Assembly (NCBI RefSeq): GCF_022698165.1
Contig: NZ_JALDAY010000002.1
Span: 372,001 to 436,000, forward strand
Reading direction: 5' to 3'
DNA length: 64,000 nt
Source: Streptomyces cylindrosporus
Lineage (GTDB): Bacteria > Actinomycetota > Actinomycetes > Streptomycetales > Streptomycetaceae
Part shown: positions 1 through 6,893 of the stretch, piece by piece
Numbering within the stretch: the stretch's first letter is position 1
Layout: each line of letters begins with the position of its first letter
Program-made: the position numbers and the translations under genes
The notes under the pieces: generated by a model
The model's input: the letters and a program-made list of their open reading frames with translations, nothing else
Database searches by the model: none
Told to the model about the DNA's origin: nothing

Positions 1-405
1 CCAGGTCTCGTAGGTCTCGCCGCGTACGTCCATCAGTACGCCGTCGATCAGCTCGTCCAGGCCGCCGAGCGGGATCGGGAAGACCTCCGCGGCATGGGCG
101 AGGGCGACCGCGACCGGGTCGACGTCGTCCTCGGCGACCTCGCCCGCGCGCACCCGGGTCAGCAGCGCCCGGGTGTCCTCGAGTCTCGCCGCCTTGACGT
201 CGTCCGCCAGCGCGCCGTCGCCGATGTCGTCGACACGCCGGGAGAACGCGTACAGCGCCGACATCGCGCGACGCTTGGGCGTCGGCAGCAGCCTGATGCC
301 GTACGCGAAGTTGCGTGCCTGCTGTCCGGTGACGGCCTCGCAGTAGCTGTAGGCGGCGAGTACCGGTGCGGACACGTGTTGTTCCGACTCCACGGTCCGG
401 ATCAC
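1..405 (-). CDS. hpnD: presqualene diphosphate synthase HpnD (partial, N-terminal 135 codons)
   Basis: Squalene/phytoene synthase family enzyme of hopanoid synthesis; it condenses two farnesyl diphosphates to presqualene diphosphate. The visible N-terminus carries CEAVTGQQARNFAYGIRLLP and then the first Asp-rich substrate motif, VDDIGDG, as in HpnD. Start is GTG at 405, which shares GTGA with the hpnC stop, so the two are translationally coupled; a GTG at 393 is an alternative. The gene runs off the left edge, so the second Asp motif and C-terminus are not seen. Family assignment is firm; HpnD rather than HpnC follows from its place after hpnC and the GQQARNF signature. Confidence 0.85.
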   Translation of the reverse strand, partial: MIRTVESEQHVSAPVLAAYSYCEAVTGQQARNFAYGIRLLPTPKRRAMSALYAFSRRVDDIGDGALADDVKAARLEDTRALLTRVRAGEVAEDDVDPVAVALAHAAEVFPIPLGGLDELIDGVLMDVRGETYETW

Positions 406-1304
406 CCCTCTCCTCGCAGAGTCACGCCCACCTCGCGCAGCAGCCGGAGCTTGCCGGGCTTGGGCGGGCCGGGAAGTACGTCGTATTCGGCGGCGGCGAC
501 CGCGTGGATCGCCGCCCTTCCTCCCGCCACGAAGCCCGCGAGCAGCAGCTTCAACCTGCCGTGGACGCTACCCACCAGGGGGGCGCCTTCATTCAGGAGA
601 CCGCGGGCGCGTTCTGCTTCGTATGCAACCAGTGCGCGCACCGATGCGCCCGCGGTTTTCGTGGCCAGATCCGACTCCTGGACATGAAAGTGCTTCATGT
701 CCTCGGCGGGCAGGTAGATGCGGTCGCGGCCGAGGTCCTCGGCGACGTCCTGAAGGTGTTCGACGATCTGGAGGGCCGTGCAGATCGCGTCCGAGAGCCG
801 GACCCGCTCGGGGGTCGAGGTGCCCGTGACGGAGAGCACCAGACGGCCGACCGGATTGGCCGACAGTTCGCAGTAGGCAAGCAGGTCGTCGTAGGTCTCG
901 TAGCGACTGACGAGCTGGTCCTGGCGGTTGGCGGCGATCAGGCCGAGAAAGGGCTCGGGGGTGAGCGAGCGGCGCCGGACCGTGGGCTGCAGGCGGCGCA
1001 GCAGGGGGTGACGCGGCTCTCCGGAGAAGACCCTGTTCAGGTCGGCCTCGAAGGCGTCCAGCAGCAGCAGCCGGTCCTCGGCGTCCGCGGGCGACACGCC
1101 GAGCAGCCTGGCATCGGCGCCACCGGGGGCCAGGTCGCCGTCGCCGATGTCGTCGACGAGGCGGGCGAAGCCGTACACGGCCATGAGGTCGTCGCGCCAG
1201 GCCCTGGGCAGGAAGAAGGGGGCCACGGGGAAGTTCTCGCTCGCGGCCTTGTCGAGCGTGCCGCGCTCCGGATCGGCGGGGCGCGGCGCACCGGCTCCCG
1301 TCAC
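402..1304 (-). CDS. hpnC: hydroxysqualene synthase HpnC
   Basis: 300 aa squalene/phytoene synthase family protein that converts presqualene diphosphate to hydroxysqualene for hopanoids. The motif ENFPVAPFFLPRAWRDDLM near the N-terminus is typical of HpnC, followed by the first Asp-rich motif LVDDIGDGD and a second, HLQDVAEDLGRDRIYLP. It has no signal peptide, and the length is normal for the family. Start GTG at 1304 is chosen because it overlaps the stop of a 22-codon upstream ORF and because downstream residues match the family start. It lies first in the hpnC-hpnD order, with hpnD coupled by a GTGA overlap. Confidence 0.9.
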   Translation of the reverse strand: MTGAGAPRPADPERGTLDKAASENFPVAPFFLPRAWRDDLMAVYGFARLVDDIGDGDLAPGGADARLLGVSPADAEDRLLLLDAFEADLNRVFSGEPRHPLLRRLQPTVRRRSLTPEPFLGLIAANRQDQLVSRYETYDDLLAYCELSANPVGRLVLSVTGTSTPERVRLSDAICTALQIVEHLQDVAEDLGRDRIYLPAEDMKHFHVQESDLATKTAGASVRALVAYEAERARGLLNEGAPLVGSVHGRLKLLLAGFVAGGRAAIHAVAAAEYDVLPGPPKPGKLRLLREVGVTLRGEG

Positions 1305-1369
1305 CGCTCGCCGCCCGGGGCGGGGACGGCACAGGCAGCAGCGCTGAGCTGGGGAGTTTCCGTAGCCAT
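1301..1369 (-). CDS. possible 22-codon upstream ORF coupled to hpnC
   Basis: An ATG at 1369 opens a 22-residue frame rich in Ala and Pro that ends in TGA at 1301-1303. That stop overlaps the GTG start of hpnC (GTGA). A GGGAG lies 11 bases before the ATG. The arrangement would couple hpnC translation to the short ORF. It may be only chance in GC-rich DNA, or the true hpnC start may be elsewhere. Product unknown. Confidence 0.3.
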   Translation of the reverse strand: MATETPQLSAAACAVPAPGGER

Positions 1370-1695
1370 TGCCGTCACATCTCCCGTTCTACACCGCAGA
1401 CCCAATACACACTATTTCGGACACGCCGCCCGGCCGTCCGCACGCCTGTCCCGCTTGTGGGTGTCGCGCATTATCGCCCCACTTTGCCGCGTTTCGGGAC
1501 CGGTACAGCTTACGTTGTACAACGCAGCGAGCTTCCCTGGGGTGTCCTGCACATCACAACAACACACCGATTGGCGTCAAGATTCCTAAGGCCGAGCCGA
1601 GTTGACGTTTCCTTTGCAGACGCGGGGCCCCGCCGCGAAGGTTGCGGCAGGGCCCTGCGATCCGTCCTGGCCAGTTGCGTCCAGGGCCGGGTGGA
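1305..1695. other. intergenic region between the tagH-like gene and hpnC
   Basis: About 390 bp without a convincing full-length gene. It holds the 22-codon ORF before hpnC, a perfect 12-bp palindrome (CGTTGTACAACG, 1513-1524), a minus-strand GATAAT at 1470-1475 that could be a -10 for hpnC but lacks a good -35, and a minus-strand terminator at 1622-1658. The hpnC promoter must lie here. Confidence 0.6.
1622..1658 (-). terminator. hairpin terminator after the ABC exporter operon
   Basis: Arms GCGGGGCCCCGCCGC (1622-1636) and GCGGCAGGGCCCTGC (1644-1658) pair over 15 positions with two wobble or mismatched pairs and a 7-nt loop. It sits 37 bases after the stop of the ATPase gene on the minus strand. 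There is no U-run, as is common in Streptomyces. Confidence 0.7.
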
Positions 1696-2472
1696 CTACT
1701 TGCCCGTGAACTTCTCGTACTCCTTGAGGACCTCTTCGGTCGGTCCGTCCAGGCGCAGCTCGCCGCGTTCCAGCCACAGGACGCGGTCGCAGGTGTCGCG
1801 GATCGACTTGTTGCTGTGACTGACGAGAAACACCGTGCCGGCCTGCTTGCGCAGTTCGCGGATGCGCTCCTCGGAGCGGATCTGGAACTTGCGGTCACCG
1901 GTGGCCAGCGCCTCGTCGATCATGAGGACGTCGTGGTCCTTGGCGGCGGCGATGGAGAAGCGCAGGCGGGCCGCCATGCCGGAGGAGTAGGTGCGCATCG
2001 GCAGGGTGATGAAGTCGCCCTTCTCGTTGATGCCGGAGAAGTCGACGATCCCCTGGTAGCGCTCCTTGATCTGCTCGCGGGACATGCCCATCGCGAGCCC
2101 GCCCAGGATGACGTTCCGCTCGCCCGTCAGGTCGTTCATCAGGGCCGCGTTGACACCCAGCAGCGAGGGCTGGCCGTTGGTGTAGACGCGGCCGCTCTCG
2201 GCGGGCAGCAGGCCGGCGATGGCGCGCAGCAGGGTCGACTTGCCAGAGCCGTTGGAGCCGATCAGGCCGATGGCCTCGCCTCGGTAGGCGACGAAGGAGA
2301 CGCCCTTGACGGCATGCACCTTGCGCACCCCGCGCTCCTCGCCGCGCTTGAGGATGCGGCTCAGGGCGGCGGTGGCGCTGCCCTTGCCGGTCTTGGCGCC
2401 GTGCACGCGGTACACGATGTGCAGCTCGTCGGCGATGACCGTGGGGATGCGCTCCTCGTGCTGCTCAGCCAC
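1696..2472 (-). CDS. ABC transporter ATP-binding protein, TagH type
   Basis: 258 aa cytoplasmic ATPase of a polysaccharide/teichoic-acid exporter. It shows Walker A GSNGSGKST near residue 75, a divergent signature YSSGMAARLRFS, Walker B VLMIDEAL and the switch HS of FLVSHSNK. The YSSGM signature is typical of the TagH/RfbE/Wzt group that exports lipid-linked polymers. Start GTG 2472 overlaps the permease gene by 8 bases, so the two are co-translated. It is the last gene of a seven-gene operon and is followed by a hairpin terminator. The substrate is inferred from the operon to be a glycerophosphate-type polymer or lipid. There is no C-terminal sugar-binding extension as in some Wzt proteins. 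Confidence 0.88.
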   Translation of the reverse strand: MAEQHEERIPTVIADELHIVYRVHGAKTGKGSATAALSRILKRGEERGVRKVHAVKGVSFVAYRGEAIGLIGSNGSGKSTLLRAIAGLLPAESGRVYTNGQPSLLGVNAALMNDLTGERNVILGGLAMGMSREQIKERYQGIVDFSGINEKGDFITLPMRTYSSGMAARLRFSIAAAKDHDVLMIDEALATGDRKFQIRSEERIRELRKQAGTVFLVSHSNKSIRDTCDRVLWLERGELRLDGPTEEVLKEYEKFTGK

Positions 2473-3394
2473 GGCCGTACCTCTCCTCCGCCTTCCAGAA
2501 GTACACGAAGCCGCCGAGGGCGATCAGCGCCGCCCAGCCGCCCGCGACCGCCCAGGCGTGGTCGGGGAGGTTCTCGGAGCCGTAGCCCTCGATCAGCGCG
2601 AAGCGCATCAGGTCCATGTAGATCGCGGCCGGGTTCAGCTGCAGGACGTTGGCCAGCCACTGCGGCTTGTCCGCCAGGAAGATCGGGATGGAGAACATCA
2701 CGCCCGACGCGTACATCCACGTACGCATCACGAACGGCATCAGCTGCGCCAGGTCCGGGGTCCTGGAGCCCGCGCGGGCGAAGATCAGCGCGAGGCCGGT
2801 GTTGAAGAGGAACTGAAGGACGAGCACCGGGACGATCAACAGCCAGGACAGGTCCGGGTAGCTGCCGAAGGCGGCGGCCACGGCGAACAGCACGATCATC
2901 GAGTACAGCAGTTGCTGGAGTTGCTGAAGCGCGAAGGAGATCGGCAGCGAGGCGCGCGGGAAGTGCAGCGCGCGGACCAGGCCGAGGTTGCCGGAGATCG
3001 CGCGGACGCCCGCCATCACGGAGCTCTGCGTGAAGGTGAACACGAAGACGCCGGTGACCAGGAACGGGATGTAGACGTCGTGGTCCAGGCCGCGGTTCGC
3101 CTTGAGGATCATGCCGAAGATGAAGAAGTACACGGCCGCGTTCAGCAGCGGCGTGGCCACCTGCCACAGCTGGCCGAGCTTGGCCTGGCTGTACTGGGCG
3201 GTCAGCTTCGCCCGGGAGAAGGCGAGGATGAAGTGACGCCGGTCCCAGAGCTGGCGGACGTACTCGGCGAGGGAGGGCCGGGCGCCGCTCACGGTCAGGC
3301 CGTACCTGGCGGCGAGCCCGGCAGCCGTGAGGCCCTCCTCGGGCGACACGCCGGTGCCGAGGGCGACCGTGGCGTCGTGGGTTGTCTCACTCAC
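2465..3394 (-). CDS. ABC-2 type export permease, TagG type
   Basis: 309 aa integral membrane permease with about six hydrophobic segments, beginning near residue 85 (YFFIFGMILK). It carries the ABC-2 pattern seen in TagG/Wzm, including TQSSVMAGVRAISGNLGLVR and LNPAAIYMDLMR towards the C-terminus. A roughly 50-residue cytoplasmic N-terminus precedes the RHFILAFSRAKLTAQY segment. It pairs with the downstream ATPase to move an undecaprenyl-linked polymer or lipid across the membrane. Start GTG 3394 (GTGAGTGAG); another GTG four bases later is out of frame. The gap to the glycosyltransferase gene is 38 bases. Confidence 0.87.
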   Translation of the reverse strand: MSETTHDATVALGTGVSPEEGLTAAGLAARYGLTVSGARPSLAEYVRQLWDRRHFILAFSRAKLTAQYSQAKLGQLWQVATPLLNAAVYFFIFGMILKANRGLDHDVYIPFLVTGVFVFTFTQSSVMAGVRAISGNLGLVRALHFPRASLPISFALQQLQQLLYSMIVLFAVAAAFGSYPDLSWLLIVPVLVLQFLFNTGLALIFARAGSRTPDLAQLMPFVMRTWMYASGVMFSIPIFLADKPQWLANVLQLNPAAIYMDLMRFALIEGYGSENLPDHAWAVAGGWAALIALGGFVYFWKAEERYGRG

Positions 3395-3432
3395 TGCTGG
3401 AAACTTTCTTCTGGCTCACAGGAAAGAGCTTG

Positions 3433-4314
3433 TCAGATCACAGGAGGCCGGCCCAGTCGGGTCAGCCGCCACACGGTGCGCCACTTCATGGGCCGTCGCG
3501 GGCCGCAGGGAGTGGTCCAGCCCTCCCGGAACCCGCCGAACCACGCCCGGAGCGCGGGCCGCGAGGGGCGGCGGACGAGGGTGAGCAGCAGCCAGACCCC
3601 GAGGTAGACCGGGACCAGGAGCGCGGGGAGGTTGCGGCGGGCGAGCCAGACCCGGTTGCGGGCGACCATGCGGTGGTAGACCGCGTGCCGCGAGGGCGCG
3701 GTGGTGGGATGGAACAGCACCATGTCGGACCGGTAGTCGATCATCCAGCCCGCGTCGAGAGCCCGCCATGCCAGGTCGGTTTCCTCGTGGGCGTAGAAGA
3801 ATGCGTCCGGCAGCCCGCCGACTTCGGCGAAGACCTGGGTGCGTACAGCGTTGGCGCCGCCGAGGAAGGTGGTGACCCGGGAGGAGCGCATCGGGTCCGC
3901 GGCGCGCAGGCGCGGCACGTGGCGGCGCTGGGTGACCCCGGTGTCGGGGTCGGCGATGCGGAAGCTGATGATGCCGAGCCTCGGGTCGGCCTCGAAGGCC
4001 TTGCGGCACAGCTCGGCGGTGTCGTGGCCGGCCAGGAGTCCGTCGTCGTCCAGGAACATCAATATGTCGACGTCGCGGCCGCTGGGCCCGAAGGCCTCGA
4101 TGCCGACGTTGCGCCCGCCGGGGATGCCGAGGTTCTCGGGCAGCTCGACGGTCCGCACGCCCTCGGGGACGTCCGGGACCGGCGAGCCGTTGCCGACCAC
4201 GACCACCTCGACCAGGTCGCCGTCCTGCTTGGCGAGCGAGTCGAGCAGGGCGCGGAGTTCGTCGGGGCGGTTGCCCATGGTGATGATCACCGCGCCGACC
4301 TTCATGCCGGTCAC
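3433..4314 (-). CDS. family 2 glycosyltransferase
   Basis: GT-A fold glycosyltransferase of about 293 aa. The N-terminus VGAVIITMGNRPDELRALL is the usual nucleotide-sugar fold, followed by the DxD-like metal site FLDDDG near residue 100 and the acceptor-site motif HEETDLAWR near residue 185. A short hydrophobic stretch (LPVYLGVWLLLTL type) near the C-terminus may hold it at the membrane. Start GTG 4314 overlaps the stop of the preceding gene as GTGA; ATG 4305 is an alternative. Donor and acceptor cannot be read from sequence. In this operon it probably adds sugar to the polymer or lipid made by the CDP-alcohol enzymes. Confidence 0.85.
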   Translation of the reverse strand: MTGMKVGAVIITMGNRPDELRALLDSLAKQDGDLVEVVVVGNGSPVPDVPEGVRTVELPENLGIPGGRNVGIEAFGPSGRDVDILMFLDDDGLLAGHDTAELCRKAFEADPRLGIISFRIADPDTGVTQRRHVPRLRAADPMRSSRVTTFLGGANAVRTQVFAEVGGLPDAFFYAHEETDLAWRALDAGWMIDYRSDMVLFHPTTAPSRHAVYHRMVARNRVWLARRNLPALLVPVYLGVWLLLTLVRRPSRPALRAWFGGFREGWTTPCGPRRPMKWRTVWRLTRLGRPPVI

Positions 4315-5090
4315 TTCAGCCTGCTCGACGCGAGGATGGAGACCAGGTGCAGCAGGGTCTGGAGCAGCGCGATCCCGGCCAGTACGGCGACGCCGAGGCG
4401 GGAGAAGAACAGGTCGCCGCGGAGGTTGTCGACGACGGCCAGGACCAGGATCAGCAGGGACGCCTCGATGCCGAGGATCAGCCGGTGGAACTTCAGCAGG
4501 GACGCGGCCTTGCGGGCCAGCGCCATGCCGGAGGAGCGCATCTCGGCGGCGGACTCCTGGACGGGCGGCTTGCCCGCCTGGTGCCGGGCGACGCCGACCA
4601 GGTCGGTCTCCGCCTTGATCAGGATCGCGCCGAGCGCGGCGAGGGTGCCGAGGAAGGCCCACAGCCAGTCGATACGACCGCTGCCGAACAGGTCGGCGGC
4701 GCGCAGCCCGAAGCCGACGAGCACGGCGGCGTCGGTGAGGTAGGCGCCGACGCGGTCCAGGTAGACGCCGTTGAGGGAGTACTGCTTCTTCCAGCGCGCG
4801 ATCTCGCCGTCGACGCAGTCGAGGAGCAGGTACATCTGGACGCAGACCACGCCGAGCACGGCGCCCGGGATCCCCGGCACGAGCAGTGCCGGGGCCGCGA
4901 GCACGCCGAAGACGGTCATCAGGTACGTGAGCTGGTTGGGCGTGACCCTGGTGTTCACCAGGTAGCGGTCGACCCGCAGGGACACCTCACGCATGTAGAG
5001 GCGTCCCATCCAGTGCTCACCGCTGCGCCGGTCCTTGACCCCCGCGGGGTGGACGACCGGGCGGAGTTCAGCTACCGATGGCCTTGACAT
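4311..5090 (-). CDS. CDP-alcohol phosphatidyltransferase family membrane protein (fourth Asp missing)
   Basis: 259 aa polytopic protein of the family that moves a phosphoalcohol from a CDP-linked donor to another alcohol. The signature is present as D91-CV-D94-G95-EI-A98-R99, then G108 and D112, but the fourth aspartate, expected at 116, is alanine (LDRVGAY). Hydrophobic segments occur around 55-90, 115-135 and 210-255. The HWMGRLYMREVSLRVDRYLV N-terminus precedes TPNQLT, usual for this family. ATG 5090 overlaps the dehydrogenase gene by 23 bases. Its partner dehydrogenase and cytidylyltransferase-like genes suggest a CDP-glycerol-type substrate; the D-to-A change may mean altered chemistry or a non-catalytic role. 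Confidence 0.85.
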   Translation of the reverse strand: MSRPSVAELRPVVHPAGVKDRRSGEHWMGRLYMREVSLRVDRYLVNTRVTPNQLTYLMTVFGVLAAPALLVPGIPGAVLGVVCVQMYLLLDCVDGEIARWKKQYSLNGVYLDRVGAYLTDAAVLVGFGLRAADLFGSGRIDWLWAFLGTLAALGAILIKAETDLVGVARHQAGKPPVQESAAEMRSSGMALARKAASLLKFHRLILGIEASLLILVLAVVDNLRGDLFFSRLGVAVLAGIALLQTLLHLVSILASSRLK

Positions 5091-6129
5091 AGTCGGCGTA
5101 TGTGTCCTTGATCTGGTCGGTTTTCAGGTCGAGGTGTTCGAGGATCGTGTAGCGGCCGGGGCGGGTCTCGGGGGCGAACTCCACGGCGCGGACGAACTCG
5201 TCCACGCTGAAGCCGATCTCCTCCGGGAGCACCGGCAGTCCGTGCCGGCGCAGCACCTCGGCCATGTAGGCGGACTCCTCGTGGGCTCCGCGCAGGTACA
5301 TCGCGAAGGCCGCGCCCAGGCCGCACTGCTCGCCGTGGGCGGCGGCGCGCTTGGGGTAGAGCAGGTCGAAGGCGTGGTTGATCTCGTGGCAGGCGCCCGA
5401 GGACGGGCGGGAGTCGCCCGACACGGACATGGCGATACCGGTGAGGACCAGCGCCTCGGCCAGCACCTGCAGGAAGCCGTCGTCGCCGACGCCGCCCGGG
5501 TGCCGCAGCACCGCCTCGCCGGCCTGGCGGGCCATGGCCGCGGCGAGACCGTCGATCTTCTCGCCCTTGACGCGGCCCGCGAGCTCCCAGTCGGCGACCG
5601 CGGAGATGTTGGAGATCGCGTCGCCGATGCCCGAGCGCACGAAGCGGACGGGTGCTTCACGGATCACGTTCAGGTCGATGACGACCGCGATCGGGTTCGG
5701 CACGCCGTAGGAGCCGCGGCCCGCGTCGTTGTCGAGCGTGGCGACCGGCGAGCACAGGCCGTCGTGCGCCAGGTTGGTGGCGACGGCGACCAGCGGGAGG
5801 CCGACGCGCGCCGCGGCGAACTTGGCGCAGTCGATGATCTTGCCGCCGCCGAGCCCGACGACCGCGTCGAAACGGCCGGCCTTTATGTCGGCGGCCAGCC
5901 GCACGGCGTCGTCGATGGTGCCGCCGCCGACCTCGTACCAGGTCGCGCCGGGCAGGGTCGGTTCGAGCCGTGCGCGCAGCCGGGCGCCCGAACCGCCGCT
6001 GACGGCGATGGCGAGCCTGCCGGACTGCGAGATCCGCTCGTCGGCGAGCACGCAGGCCAAGTCGTCGAGGGCACCCGGGCGGATGTCCACGACGACCGGG
6101 GACGGAATCAGCCTCGTCAGTACTGGCAC
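5068..6129 (-). CDS. iron-containing alcohol dehydrogenase, sn-glycerol-1-phosphate dehydrogenase-like
   Basis: 353 aa NAD(P)-dependent enzyme of the glycerol-1-phosphate dehydrogenase (EgsA/AraM) branch. Seen are the nucleotide motif GLGGGKIIDCAKFAA (92-106), AHDGLCSP (121-128), GIGDAISN with metal ligand D170, SGDSRPSSG followed by H248, and H265 in AAHGEQ. These match the Zn/Ni ligands of the family. It would reduce dihydroxyacetone phosphate to sn-glycerol-1-phosphate, or act on a similar keto-phosphate. GTG 6129 is chosen because it overlaps the upstream gene by 13 bases and residues after it align with the family; a longer frame begins at 6180. The substrate is inferred, not shown. Confidence 0.83.
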   Translation of the reverse strand: MPVLTRLIPSPVVVDIRPGALDDLACVLADERISQSGRLAIAVSGGSGARLRARLEPTLPGATWYEVGGGTIDDAVRLAADIKAGRFDAVVGLGGGKIIDCAKFAAARVGLPLVAVATNLAHDGLCSPVATLDNDAGRGSYGVPNPIAVVIDLNVIREAPVRFVRSGIGDAISNISAVADWELAGRVKGEKIDGLAAAMARQAGEAVLRHPGGVGDDGFLQVLAEALVLTGIAMSVSGDSRPSSGACHEINHAFDLLYPKRAAAHGEQCGLGAAFAMYLRGAHEESAYMAEVLRRHGLPVLPEEIGFSVDEFVRAVEFAPETRPGRYTILEHLDLKTDQIKDTYADYVKAIGS

Positions 6130-6893
6130 GCGATCTCCCGTCCGCGGGCGAGATCGTCGTGGTTGTCGATCTCGACCCACTTGACGTCGCCGATCGGCGC
6201 CACATCGATCCGGAAGCCTCGGTTCACCAGTTCCTGGTACCCGTGCTCGTAGAACTGCTGCGGGTCGGTCTCCCAGACGGCCTTGAGGGCGTCGGCCAGC
6301 TCGGCGGCGGCGTCGCCCTCGATGAGGGTGACGCCGATGTACTCGCCGGTGGCCTCGGCGGGGTCCATCAGCTTGGTGATCTTCGTCATGCCCTTCTCGG
6401 GGTCGACGACGACCTTCATCTCCTCGTCGGCGAGGTTCTTCACCGTGTCCAGGGCCAGGATGATCCGCCTGCCCTCGCCGCGCGCGGCGAGCAGCGTCTT
6501 CTCGACGGAGACCGGGTGGACGGTGTCGCCGTTGGCGAGGATCACACCGTCCTTGAGGGCGTCACGCCCGCACCACAGGGAGTAGGCGTTGTTCCACTCC
6601 TCGGCCTTGTCGTTGTCGATGAGGGTGAGCTTGAGGCCGTACTTCTGCTCCAGGGCCGCCTTGCGCTCGTACACGGCCTCCTTGCGGTAGCCGACGATGA
6701 TCGCGACCTCGGTCAGGCCGATCTCGGCGAAGTTGCCGAGGGTGAGGTCGAGCACCGTGATCGCCGCGGCGGAGCCGCTGACGGATGCAGCCTCTATACC
6801 GGCGGGCCCCACCGGCACCAGCGCCTTGGGCAGGCTGTCGGTGTAGGGGCGCAGACGCCGCCCGGCGCCCGCCGCCAGCACGAGGCCGATCAT
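6117..6893 (-). CDS. nucleotidyltransferase, phosphoalcohol cytidylyltransferase-like
   Basis: 258 aa enzyme of the sugar-nucleotidyltransferase superfamily. The N-terminal LVLAAGAGRRLRPYT and PKALVPV are the NTP-binding loop and lysine. EEWNNAYSLWCGRD near residues 97-110 recalls the NN-YSL motif of LicC-type phosphocholine and inositol-1-phosphate cytidylyltransferases, and ANGDTVHP is the metal-binding Asp. It probably activates a phosphoalcohol with CTP for the CDP-alcohol transferases beside it; with the glycerol-1-phosphate dehydrogenase-like gene next door, CDP-glycerol is the simplest guess. ATG 6893 overlaps the preceding stop (ATGA). A hexose-1-phosphate substrate remains possible. 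Confidence 0.83.
   Translation of the reverse strand: MIGLVLAAGAGRRLRPYTDSLPKALVPVGPAGIEAASVSGSAAAITVLDLTLGNFAEIGLTEVAIIVGYRKEAVYERKAALEQKYGLKLTLIDNDKAEEWNNAYSLWCGRDALKDGVILANGDTVHPVSVEKTLLAARGEGRRIILALDTVKNLADEEMKVVVDPEKGMTKITKLMDPAEATGEYIGVTLIEGDAAAELADALKAVWETDPQQFYEHGYQELVNRGFRIDVAPIGDVKWVEIDNHDDLARGREIACQY

Noticed and set aside
366..1589. 407-codon plus-strand frame over hpnC
   Set aside because: Shadow of hpnC; no motifs.
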